This document shows, one piece after another, positions 32,464 to 43,498 of a stretch of 64,000 nucleotides of DNA. A model generated the notes under the pieces. That model searched no databases. It saw nothing but the letters and a program-made list of their open reading frames with translations, and had not been told where the DNA came from. The stretch comes from Pyricularia pennisetigena (taxonomy: Eukaryota > Ascomycota > Sordariomycetes > Magnaporthales > Pyriculariaceae), in the NCBI RefSeq assembly GCF_004337985.1, contig NC_043743.1, forward strand, positions 1,079,366-1,143,365, read 5' to 3'. Numbering within the stretch: the stretch's first letter is position 1; every line of letters starts with the position of its first letter. The position numbers were made by a program, and so were the translations under genes.

Positions 32464-35400
32464 ATGATAAGACAAAGAATAAGCAGCGTGAGTACAACAA
32501 ACACACTCTGTTCCTGGTCAAGAATTTTGCATCGCCGAATATGGCTGGCTAACAGGGTTACCTTCCAGCGACAAAGGAATTTGTTCGTCTGCGCTTTCTG
32601 TCGGACCGCCTGCAGACCTAGCCAACAGCCGTTGCAACATTCGAGTCTTCCACGCTGGTATTATTCCGCTAGCCAGCCACAGTTTCAGAATGGATTCAAC
32701 CGCAACACGCCCGTGAGCCGGTCACCTACCGGGGCACCCGTGGCGCGCCAAAGCATCAGGGAATTCGAAGATGACGATGATGAGGACTTGCTTCCTCATG
32801 AGTTAGCTGCTCGCGCCCGTCAAACCCCGCCTCCTCCTCCTCCTCCTCCTCCTGCTCCACCACCATTCCGTCCGCCTCCGCCTCAGCGGCCAGCCTCTTC
32901 AGAGACTACTTCAAAGGATACATCAGAGGCTATCCCAGAGGCTACTCCAGAAACCACTTCAGACACGCATCCAGCGCCGGAACCCCAGGATGACAGCGTC
33001 ATTCCCTCATCGAACCAGGCTCCCGAGCCCAGCGAGTCTGAACCTGTAGATCAGTCCAGAACCCCATTCGTCCCGTCTCGCCAGCAAAACTTCATAATCG
33101 ACGACGACGAGGATGATCTGTTGGATGACTTGTTGCCGCATGAGAAAGCCGCCCAGGAACATGTTGCCGTCCAGAAAGACCAGCAAAAGCGCTTTCTCAT
33201 TGAGGAGAACGACGACGACTTCTTGACACCGGAAGAGGTTACCGCTCGTGCTCGCTCCTATAAGACGCCGAAACCCTCAGGGCAAGCCTCTCCAGGGTTT
33301 TCCATCAGGCGGATACCGTATGGTGCGCCAGCTGGTCGCAACAACGATCCGGCCCCTCATTCACAGCGAGTGGAAGGTCCTGGGGAATTCTCTACTCCTC
33401 CGGGACCAAGTGCCGCGGGCAACCCCAGTGACGAGAACCCCCGCCCATCTTGGGCTCAGCTGTCTAGAAGGCCTTTTCATGAACTTTCGGGCGCGTACAT
33501 CAGGCACGGGCCAACCCACACTCGTGATGGTGTTAGCGATGTCTCCCAAAATGTATGGGCGCCGTCCGTAAACATGTCGAGGAAGTCTCTCCCCTCTCCA
33601 GTTTCAAAGCCTAGACCTCGTGCCAAAAACTTTTACTTCAAGAGCTTATCTTTGCGGCAAGGCCAAGACGGACAGGCAGATGCATCCGCTGCTACTAAGA
33701 CTGCCCCTGAAAGCAAGATCCCGACGCAATCCATCCAAGAGGCAAACGGCAGTTCGAGTCAAGGAGATGGCGACAGCGACGATTTTACTCGGTTTGAAGC
33801 GTTGGTCGACAATAAGGCGCCATCCCAAAAGCAGATCAAAACGAGACGGGGCGACGAACAAGACTGGGAATGGGTCAAAGACGTTGAGAAAAAGGGTGAA
33901 ATAAATGCCCAAGAACAAGAACTCCGCGGAAAGATGCAGGGTACAAATAGCGCTGCGGAACCCGTGGCGACTTCTGACGCGGCGCCCGCACCGGACTCTC
34001 AGGGTCGCGAAGTCGCGGAAAATAAGAGATCCAGGGGACGGGATCATGAAGTACGAGAGTTCCCAGAGAAATCGAAACCGAAGCCAAGATTCTCCAAGAA
34101 CAACTATAGAGATGACGACGAAGATTTCTCGGAAGAAGCTGAGGCAATGGCTCGGGCTCGTCGCGAACGCAAGGAGCAGAGGAGGTTGCAAAGGGAAATG
34201 GAGGAACTTGAAAAGCAGGAAGCAGCCGCCGTCAAAAGCATCCTTGTGCCTGAATTCATCACAGTGGCCGACTTGGGCCAATCTTTGGGCCACAAGCCGG
34301 CGCCTTTCCTCGACCAGTTGTTGAAGATGGGATTCGAAGATATCACAGTGGAGAGTGTGATGACGGGTGAGACGGCGGCGCTTGTTGCTCAGGAGTACGG
34401 TTTCGAGCCCATCTTGGACGTTGGTGAGCAAGTCGATCTCAAACCGCGGCCACCGCCAGAAGACCCGTCAGCGCTACCACCACGGCCACCGATTGTCACC
34501 ATCATGGGTCACGTCGATCATGGGAAGACCACGATGCTTGATTATCTACGCAAGTCATCGATAGCTGCAGGCGAGCACGGTGGTATCACGCAGCACATTG
34601 GTGCCTTCTCGGTGAAGATGTCAACTGGCAAGGTCATTACATTCCTGGACACGCCAGGCCACGCAGCCTTTTTGACTATGCGCCAACGCGGTGCCAACAT
34701 CACCGACATGGTCATTCTTGTTGTTGCGGCCGACGACAGCGTCAAGCCGCAGACATTAGAGGCGTTGAAGCATGCTCGCGCGGCAAAGGTTCCCATAATC
34801 GTGGCCATAAACAAGGTCGACAAGGATGAGGCTCGTGTAGACCAGGTCAAATTGGACCTGGCAAACAACGGGGTCCAGCTTGAGGACTTTGGTGGCGATG
34901 TGCAGGCTGTCTGCGTCAGCGGGAAGACTGGTCTGGGCATGGCAGATCTGGAGGAGAACATCATCGCGCTCGCCGAGATGCTTGACATGCGAGCCGAGAC
35001 GGACGGCATGGCCGAGGGCTGGATTCTCGAGTCGGCCATCAAGCCGCTGGGCAGGGCCGCGTCGATCCTCGTCAAGAGGGGTACGCTCCGCAAGGGTGAC
35101 CTCATCGTCGCCGGGACCTCGTTCGCCAAGGTCCGGCTCATGCTCAATGAGGCTGGTCAAGAGGTTGACGAGGCGTCCCCGGGGACTCCCGTTGAGGTGT
35201 TTGGCTGGCGCGGCACGCCCTCGGCGGGCGACATGGTTCTCCAGGCGCCCGACGAGGACCGAGCCCGGGACGCGACCCGGTACCGCGAGGAGATGGCGGC
35301 ATGGCAAAAGACGGCCGAAGGTGTGGCGGCGCAGGAGAAGGCAGAGCGCGAGAAGGCTGAACGCGAAAGGGTAGAGGCAGAAATGAAGGAACTCATGGGA

Positions 35401-36158
35401 GAAGAGGGTGAGGCCGAGGCCGAGGAAGCGACTCCGGGCACCATCATGGTCAACTTCATCATTAAGGGCGACGTTATGGGCTCGGTCGAAGCCGTGTACG
35501 GCGCCGTGATGGAAATTGGCAACAACGAAGTGCGGCCAAGGATCCTGCGGTCGGCACCGGGGCAGGTGACCGAGTCGGACGTTGAACACGCGGCAACGAC
35601 GGGCAGCCACATCATCAGCTTCAACAACACGATCCAGGGACACATTGAGCGGATGGCGGACCAAAAGGGTGTCCGTATCATGGACCACTCCATCATCTAC
35701 CATTTGGTGGACGAGGTCAAGGCGTTGCTCTCGGAGAAGCTCCCGCCGACCATCTCGTTCAAGGTCAACGGCGAGGCAGAGGTGTTGCAAGTCTTCCCGA
35801 TCAACATCAAGGGGCGCAAGTACAAGAACATTGCCGGATGCAGGGTGCGCAACGGCGTCATTGTCAGGAACAGCATGTACCGCGTCATTCGTGGGACTGA
35901 GGAGGTCTTTAATGGTATGATTTTTTCTCTGTCTACTGCCAACAATCAAGAAACGTAATCGTCCTATGCTAAACTAACTTACTTTTTTTTTTCTTCTTTC
36001 TAGGTAAACTCGAATCGCTCAAGCATGTCAAGAAGGACATCTCAGAGGCCAAGAAGAACTCGGAATGCGGTATCCAGTTTGAGGGCTGGGACGACATCGA
36101 AGTCGGCGACAAGATTCAAGCCTACGAGGAGGTCAAGGAAACCCGCTACCTGCCATGA
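32464..36158 (+). CDS. IFM1: Mitochondrial translation initiation factor IF-2
   Basis: GTPase that places initiator tRNA on the mitochondrial ribosome. Exons 32464-35914 and 36004-36158 encode 1201 residues. A GTGAGT..CTAAC..CAG set at 32488-32568 marks a probable or optional in-frame 81-nt intron (1174 residues if removed). Residues 1-75 lack acids and are Arg-rich, a good mitochondrial presequence either way. About 75-600 is low complexity: three acidic motifs (near 99-118, 209-231, 244-264), a Pro run at 122-130, and a charged coiled region near 560-600. The G domain has GHVDHGKT (G682-T689), DTPGH (D729) and NKVD (N783), followed by domains II-IV. The length exceeds bacterial IF-2 because of the N-terminal arm. 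The start is the first ATG after an in-frame TAG at 32452. Confidence 0.94.
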
Positions 36159-36773
36159 AGACTTTTTTTTTTTTTTTTGGCAGATGCGTGGGAGAAACGT
36201 CCACTTGGGGTGCTCGCGTGTAACCCTAAGCGTGTATGTATAAGTTTTTCTGTAAGATTCTGTGAAAATGCATGTAACTATAGACAACCTTAAATCGCAT
36301 AGATGGGCATTCTTGGCATAGGCTGGTTCATGTTGTTTTTATATAGATGGAGCTCAGGTGGACATCTACATGCGCCTTCTTTTTCTATTGTACAGGAAAT
36401 ACCAGCTACCTTGATTATTTTACACTTGAGACGGGCATATTCACACACCCTCCCGGAGCGCATCATGGCATTGAGCTTTGTCCGACTAGGCCCAGCACAG
36501 CAGCGACAGCCATGTGCAAGTCAATAATGCCCAATTCAGTACGCAGGGATTCAGTTAGGCCATATCATAAATGTAATTAATCTCTGGCGTAGCTGAAGGA
36601 TGCCCCATCGTGGTTCTCAGAAGCAGACACACGAATTGGTAACGAGGCCGCAAGTGGTGGAACCCAACGAACACCCGAATTTCCAAACGACGACCAAGAA
36701 GGAATCGCCACTCAGAATAAGAAAAGAAAAATCATCCTTCGGGCCCGACGGTTGCTCAGAATACTTCTCGCGG

Positions 36774-36789
36774 TTCCCCGATCGGGGAA
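36774..36789. repeat. 16-bp perfect palindrome
   Basis: TTCCCCGATCGGGGAA is its own reverse complement. The CGGGG half-sites in inverted orientation are of the kind recognised by dimeric zinc-cluster regulators. It lies 78 bp from a CCAAT cluster. Confidence 0.85.
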
Positions 36790-36866
36790 GGCCCGGTGCC
36801 CCCAGGTGTAGCCCTTTCTTTTTCGCTCGCCGGTCCGAGTTCCGTCGGGGGCATTTTCTGTCTTGA

Positions 36867-36887
36867 TTGGACCCAATGCAGCCAATC
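36867..36887. promoter_or_regulatory. Cluster of three CCAAT boxes
   Basis: ATTGG at 36867-36871 and CCAAT at 36874-36878 and 36883-36887 lie within 21 bp. Fungal HapB/C/E complexes bind this pentamer. No recognised gene begins within several kb on either side, so the target, if any, is unknown. Confidence 0.5.
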
Positions 36888-39800
36888 AAAGTCGGGTGTG
36901 AGAACTGAGCCACACCGGTCCGCTCAGTTCCGAGTCCGGTAACCCCGGCTGCCGATCTTGGTGGCTCAATCGACCGTTCCCCATTCGCTTGTTTATTTCG
37001 CCACATGCGGCGTCCAAATTTGCCTGCTCGGCATATCTAGGAAATACGATACAGATATTCGACTGTATCACACCTTTTTCCTCTTTGCAGCACATACAAT
37101 GACACCATCCACAATGTGGCTTGTTCATCACTTTGCATTTGGTCCAGTCTATCACCCATGGCTGTGGCTCGTGTGAGCTTTTCATCGCCCCGGAATAGGC
37201 AATAATCAGACGGCGAGACCAGAGGTGATCGGCGTTACTTATTTCCCAGTAGGAATGGATCGGGTGTTCGCCCCCTTTGTCCAGCCGGGGGCTCCCGCTG
37301 TCTATGCCCTCTCACCGTTCCCCCCTCTCACCATCAAACAGATAAACGTGGGAATGCGCAATACATTTGATCCAATCACCCCCCCTTTTCTTGTCCCATG
37401 GCGGCAGACATGACTTCCTTATGAGGCAATCATGACCTTCCAGCTGCTCAGATCATTGGCTCCTTGAGGAGGGGTGTGCTCGATGCCGTTCCCAAGGGCT
37501 CTCGCACTTCGGTTCCACATCCTTTCCCTTCACCTTGTCAGGAGAGGCAGCCCACCTTGTGGCGAACGAAAAATAAAACCGCGTGGGTTTCTGCGTCGGC
37601 GATCTGCGTCCACCAATCCTCCTTATAGGGCTATGACCCGCTGTCGCTCTCCTTGAACCATTCAGCAAGCATCCCTGTGGCTTTCCCACGCCAGCAACGC
37701 GTCGTTTCTCGCCACAACGCTTATATCGTTCACACCAAACCCCCCCTTCTAGACCTTAGGTTAACGGTAACCCCTCAGTGTGGCGAGGAAACATACATGG
37801 CTTCCTCATGCCATCTCTGTTCATCCATTGGTTCCAGCCACCCCGAGACTGCGCCCCGTGGCTTCCATTTCATCACAACTGCCTCGATATTCATCCTTTC
37901 GCGTCAAAACAAGCGCCAACGTGAGCGAGGGGTTTAGAGGTAGATCCCACATCCCGCCGTATTGCTCCCGCACGCAGTTTCCAGACCCGACGTCGTCAAT
38001 GATTGCGCGTTCCCCTTAGTTGCACTGCGTCCTGTCCTTGCCCACCTCCTAGGACAGATTCAGCTTGATTCCCGTGGCCCAATGGGCCGGGGCAGCAAGA
38101 GGGGGCTCTGAATACGGGGCGAAGTGCCTGTGTTTGTCGCTGATTTAGGCTTTTTGTTTGTCTCTCTGCTACCACATCCCCTCCGTCACCTCCGGCCCCT
38201 GGATCGGGGCTCATGCAGTAGGGGTCCTGTGGCTGGTGCAAAGGAAACAGTTGATGTACCACACCATTCGGGCAAAAAGCAAAAGAGGAAAAAAGAAATG
38301 ATAACATGCCCCTGGCGAGTTGTAAATTGGTCAGCACACACCTCATGCGGCCCGGACAGGGTAGCTCTGCGGTACCACAGGGCCGGACGGATGGTACAAG
38401 GAGGACAGGTACATATCCACCAAGTAACTTGGGGCAATCCACTTCCTCACCGACTAGCTGTATGTACCTGAATACTCAAGTAAATCAATGCTACTGAGAG
38501 CTGACCGACAGTGCAGTCTGGTCGTTTCACTGTGGTTAAGGCAGTCATCAGTTGACTCAAACAAACCAAAAGTCTAAAAAAAGAACTCGAAAGCTGTCGT
38601 AAATAGCAGCGTTCAAACCTCACCTTGGATAAAACTGGAGATATGAGGGCTCTGATCAACAGACATGCAGTCTAGAACTTCAATTCTGGGTCAGCACTGA
38701 TCTCAAGTAAACAGAGGAGTACCTCGGTGGGCCAAAATAAGGAAGAAAGGAGAGACCCTACAGGTGATCGGCGCCCTTTGCACCACATCGGGAAGCCCAG
38801 CTGGGAACCTGAAGATCCAATGAGACTGGTCCGGCACGGCGGGAGATGCGGGTGCGCGGTGACATTTGCTCGAGGACGATCCCTTCTTGTTTCCCTTTGG
38901 TCTTGCGCACTCCCCTCTCTGCTCACACCATGCACACACCCATCAGCCTCTCCCCCGTTGACCCCCTCACAACCTTGTCGCAAGGGGGAAATCCACGGGA
39001 TGGCTGTGTCTTCCGTAGAAACTGTGGCTAGTGAAGTCCAGAGCTTTCTCTCAGAATGCTGATTAAGAGATTCATAAACACAACCAATCCCCAACCATCA
39101 GGGCCCAAGTACCGGTACTTCCATTTTGTCCCTCAATCTCACTCCTGCCTGTTTGCTGGCTAGTTTCGGATCCGCGGCGGGAAAATCTCACACCCCTGTG
39201 GAACCGCAGCCCTTGTGTTAAAATTGCAGCAGAAATGATGCAAGAATATGTGCATCGTGCACGCTGTCGCCCGAACTTTGGTTATGGTTTTGTGTGTTTT
39301 GCTGTCTGTAAACGGAAGCCGTACCAATGTGAAAAACGTCATATTTCTTGGCAGAAATTGATGGTTATGAACCCCTATGTAGAAATAACGGTAAACGAGA
39401 TTCCTCTGGCACCGGTGTCCTCTGGAGATTGCATTGATCAAGGTTTTTGGGCTAATTCTTGCACGAAAGAGACAGAAAAAAAAGAAAAAAAAGAAAAAAA
39501 AAAAAAAGGATTTCAGGACTGTCGTACAGCTTTGCTGTCACATGCAGCCACAAAACTAATCCCAGGCCTCAATTTGTAGTACCGACTTCTCATTCGAGCA
39601 GCCACATGTTGATATGGATGTTGAAAAGAGAAAAAAAAAGATGTTCAGGGGTCGTAAATGCAGCACCAGCGACGAATCAATTGACAGGATTCCCAAACAT
39701 GAAGAGATCACTTGCACCTCTATCAACATTCTGTTTGTCTTGGCGGCTTTTTACCTGCCATCAGCCGATGACAGATATTCACGGGTCCGGATTCAATGAA

Positions 39801-41113
39801 TACAATTCCGCTGAGAAAGAGCCCTGGCCACACTAATGATTGACTTGACGAGCTTCTCATCCATCCGGCTAGCCGATCGGGCTGCCGGGCTCTTTGGGAG
39901 CCGTGAAGCCGACTTTGCCGCCCTCTTCTTTCGCCTAAACCGGCACCCCTCTAAACCGATGAAAGCCAGAAAAATTGGCAACAAATAGTTTGTATTTTGC
40001 AGCAATAATGCAAAGGGGGGGATTTGGACGCGTTTCCGCATCGGGAGCAAACCACGCCATGGCTATTCGGCGCTGAAGCACAGTCTGGGGGTACAACCTT
40101 CGGTTATGAAATTTCCAGCAGCAACAGCAACACCGAGGGCTAATCGGTGTGGTTGGGGCAGTTTTTTATTTGTATTTTTTCATGATCAAGTGATCTGTAA
40201 TCGAAGCCTCAATGCTTTTCAGCAACAGGCTTGCTGGGCCCTCAGTGCGTCCATGACCACTTGGGTGAGGGCCAGGATAAATGAATAAGCGGCAAAGATT
40301 GCATCAACCTTCTGGGGTGTGTATTCGATGGGAATGGTGCACTTTGTCCATCCATCACAAAGCCACAGGCCCTGGGGAAACTTCCATGACAATGAAAGAT
40401 GCTTGCGCTACTGCCACAGTAACCTGCTGCAGCGTGCGACAATGCCTCTGCATCAAGGATTACAGCAAGCAATTGTGTTCGGAGGGCGTGGACGGCATTG
40501 AATACCATGCCATTGACCGTCATTGAGGGTAAGGGGCTTTTCGGGGCTCGCCGAGGAGAAAGGACGTGTGCCGGTGAGGAGCAGTGGCAGAGAGGACAAT
40601 TGATTGATTTGATTTGATCGGGAGGAGGTTCGGCCTGTCTGGACTGTGATGCAGGGGGGAGGCCGCGCAATGGCATTCGCCACATGATGTCCAATGCGTG
40701 AGGCTGGGCTTGACTTGCAGACGTTCCGTTGGTGTGGCTTTGGCAGGAGGAATAATACTCTTCTCAAAGGAAACCCTTTGTTTTACCGGTACTCTCGACG
40801 GGGGAAAACAGTAACGAGAGCAATTTGAACGGAATTGATGCAACGAGCCCCACCCAAGCTGCAAAAGCTTCTATGGCTTGCTGCACCCGCAGCACCTGCC
40901 ATCTTCAAGGACACGCGCAATGTCATCGTAAACTTATTACTGATTGGCTGGCAAGGGCTCGGCCACTATTGCCTGCAATTTCGACCTTTTAACTATTTAG
41001 GGTAGGGCCAGGGGGCTGCTGATGGAAGTTGCGATGTACTACTTACTGTACACCTACCACAGAGGGCACCAATGGGCGGGCATCTATCCCATGTACCTCA
41101 ACCTCACTGTGAC

Positions 41114-41117
<4 letters not shown>

Positions 41118-41154
<37 letters not shown>
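41118..41154. repeat. T37 homopolymer
   Basis: Thirty-seven T in the gene-poor tract between the convergent IF-2 and CP2 genes. No target-site duplication was recognised beside it. Confidence 0.9.
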
Positions 41155-43498
41155 CCTTGCGCCGAGATCCCGGCACATTGTCGCAGTTAGATGGTAAAAT
41201 AAACACGTCTAATAACAATAGCCGATGAAGAACCAGAGCTTCCCATCTTTTGGGCTCGCAGACTTTTGGCCCCCCTTCCTCGCCCCTTCCCCCCAGGCCC
41301 GGATGACAACAGCTCAATTCACAAGAATTGCCTTGGGTTCCGGCTCTCATTTGCCATGCGGTATATGAAGAGTCCATGGCTTTGCCAAGGACCCCAACCC
41401 TCTTTGTTGTCAAACCCAGTACACGACGCAACTGTCTCTTGTTTGGCTTGGCAACCATTGGCCAAGCACTATTGGTAGTAAACTAGTTCAGGTACATAAC
41501 TTACCTATATTTGTACAGTTCTCACTTCCTGGGGGTTTCCTGTCAAGGCTGTCATCAAAAGTCCGGCCAAAATGCTCCGGGTGCAACCGCTGAATGGCAT
41601 CGAACCCCTGTGACCATGGATGATGTGATGCGGCTTGACAAAAGGGCACACCCCCTTTGAATTTTTATTTGTCGATATATAATGGCATTTATAATTTATT
41701 CATGCTAAACCCCAGTATTTTGTACTCTTTATACCTATCGGTATTGTTTGTGTCGGCACTGATGGTTGGGGACAGGAAGAAGGGTGTTGCGGGATTCGGT
41801 GTGCTGCGCCCATGTCATATTTGGTAGACAGTAGTGACAACCCCCGCCAAGCCAAACATATACCACTATAGACTAGAACGAACGCGTTATTATTATAAAC
41901 CCCAGCCAGGACCCCATCGAATGGGCTCACACAAAAACAGTCTGTAGCATTGGACACGTATGTAACGGTCATAAAATTCGGCCACCCCCCAAAAAAATTG
42001 GTGCCCAACTTCCCTTGCATACCCTGCTCGATTTCGCATATCAGATAATATGGCTGTGTAAGAAAGTCGTGGGGAGAAGACCAAGATGACGACGTGGCGT
42101 AGCGACATAACAAGATGTGATGTCTCGAGTTTCTGCGCGGCTCGGGAGAGAGGCGCGAACGAACCTCCCCCGGTTCCCCGTTCCACGTTTTCTGTCAGAC
42201 CCCCATCCCCATGCAAGTAGCTTGCTCTCAAGCAATGCGAAATTACCTGACGCAGTTTTCCACTGCCAGTCCTTTTCAGGAGATTACTGAATGGTAATGA
42301 AGCCACTACTAATAATAATAAAATATAAAAAAAAAATGAAAGCCTCTTCCAGGCCCCATCCCAAATGGCTGGGCGGCCATCAGACAACCATCATCCTTAA
42401 TTAATCCAATATTTTGTGTTTTGTGTTTAGTTTTCCCAACCCACTTCTCCCCGTTTCTATAATCATTTCAGTTCCGTTTCCCTCGTCGGGATTTTCCCTT
42501 TTCGCAACCTGGCTGATTTACCAGAATAAGTGGAACTACGAAACAATTACCGAAATTCTAGCGGAGTGAGGGATTTCTGTAATTTGACGTTTCACTGGAC
42601 GACCTTTTTGCCTTGCCCCGGTTCATTGAGATCGTACCTGACCTGATCCCAAAGGGCGTGAGATTTGTTTTCCATGGCTCCCCCCCAGAAACAATCGTTG
42701 AGTGGAGCGTCCCGCCAGTAACATGTTTCGATGCTTGGGCCGATCGAAACTGGATTTTGGAGAATAGGTAATTGTGCGAGTGGGCAGTTGGAAGAATATA
42801 TCGAAATATATGTAGATAGTTGATTTTCGCGTTGTTTCGACGTGTTTGACCTCCATAAATCCAATTCAAATGGTCAAGTGTGTCATGAAAAAGTAACAAT
42901 ACAGTGAACAAAATAACAAAGATGTACTAGACTTAAAGGATTATAAAGTTGGATCGGCAAGTCGTCGAAATGCAACCAATGATGCTACTTTGTTGTATGT
43001 GTGACAGATCGAACGATGAATCCTCAAGTGACTCTTCACCAAAATATGAATGTCTAACCCAGCTAGGGACCTTCTCGATCCACCATGTTTTCCCTAAACA
43101 ATTCGACATGAATGCCAAAGTGAGTGGCTTGTGTAGCCCAGAAGACAAAACGTACCAGCTCTAAGAAGATAATAATAAAAAAAAAAAGTAAAAGAAAAGA
43201 TAACACACTCGTGGACATTAGGCCAAGTTGTGCGATAGCGCTGAAAGTAAAAATAACAAGCAAAATAGCTGCCCGTCCAGGGACATGGTATCTCGAGAAC
43301 AGAAATGGAACGCCAAATCGCAAAGACGCCACCCTCCATGTCGTGTTTTGATCGTGTGCTCATCAGCTGAATCAGGGCCATGACACGAAACCCGTGTCCC
43401 GAAAAAAGTTCCAAGTCTAATAGTGTCGTATACGGAAAAGTGGTTGATCTGTTCATGTACTTTGAAAGGTTGCTTAAAGGAATCATAGGAGAAGCGTC

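Larger units (their letters stand above)
36159..43498. other. 7.3-kb gene-poor tract between convergent genes
   Basis: No gene is supported between the 3' ends of IF-2 and the CP2 factor. ORFs up to about 164 codons (for example 41893-42387 minus, 37996-38442 minus, 38672-39094 minus) lack motifs and have sequence-like rather than protein-like composition. It contains T/A homopolymers (36164-36178, 41118-41154), a CCAAT cluster with a nearby 16-bp palindrome (36774-36887), and AT-rich stretches at 42300-43300. It may host a non-coding transcript or decayed repeats. Confidence 0.55.

Noticed and set aside
32488..32555. 68-nt version of the IF-2 presequence intron ending at CTAACAG
   Set aside because: The acceptor directly abuts the branch site and the length shifts the frame into an early stop; the 81-nt version to 32568 fits better.
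34756..35949. 397-codon antisense ORF inside IF-2
   Set aside because: Opposite strand of the conserved GTPase domains; His/Asp/Val-rich shadow composition.
41893..42387. 164-codon minus-strand ORF in the 36-43 kb tract
   Set aside because: No domain, no coherent hydrophobic pattern, and it is flanked by AT-rich non-coding DNA.
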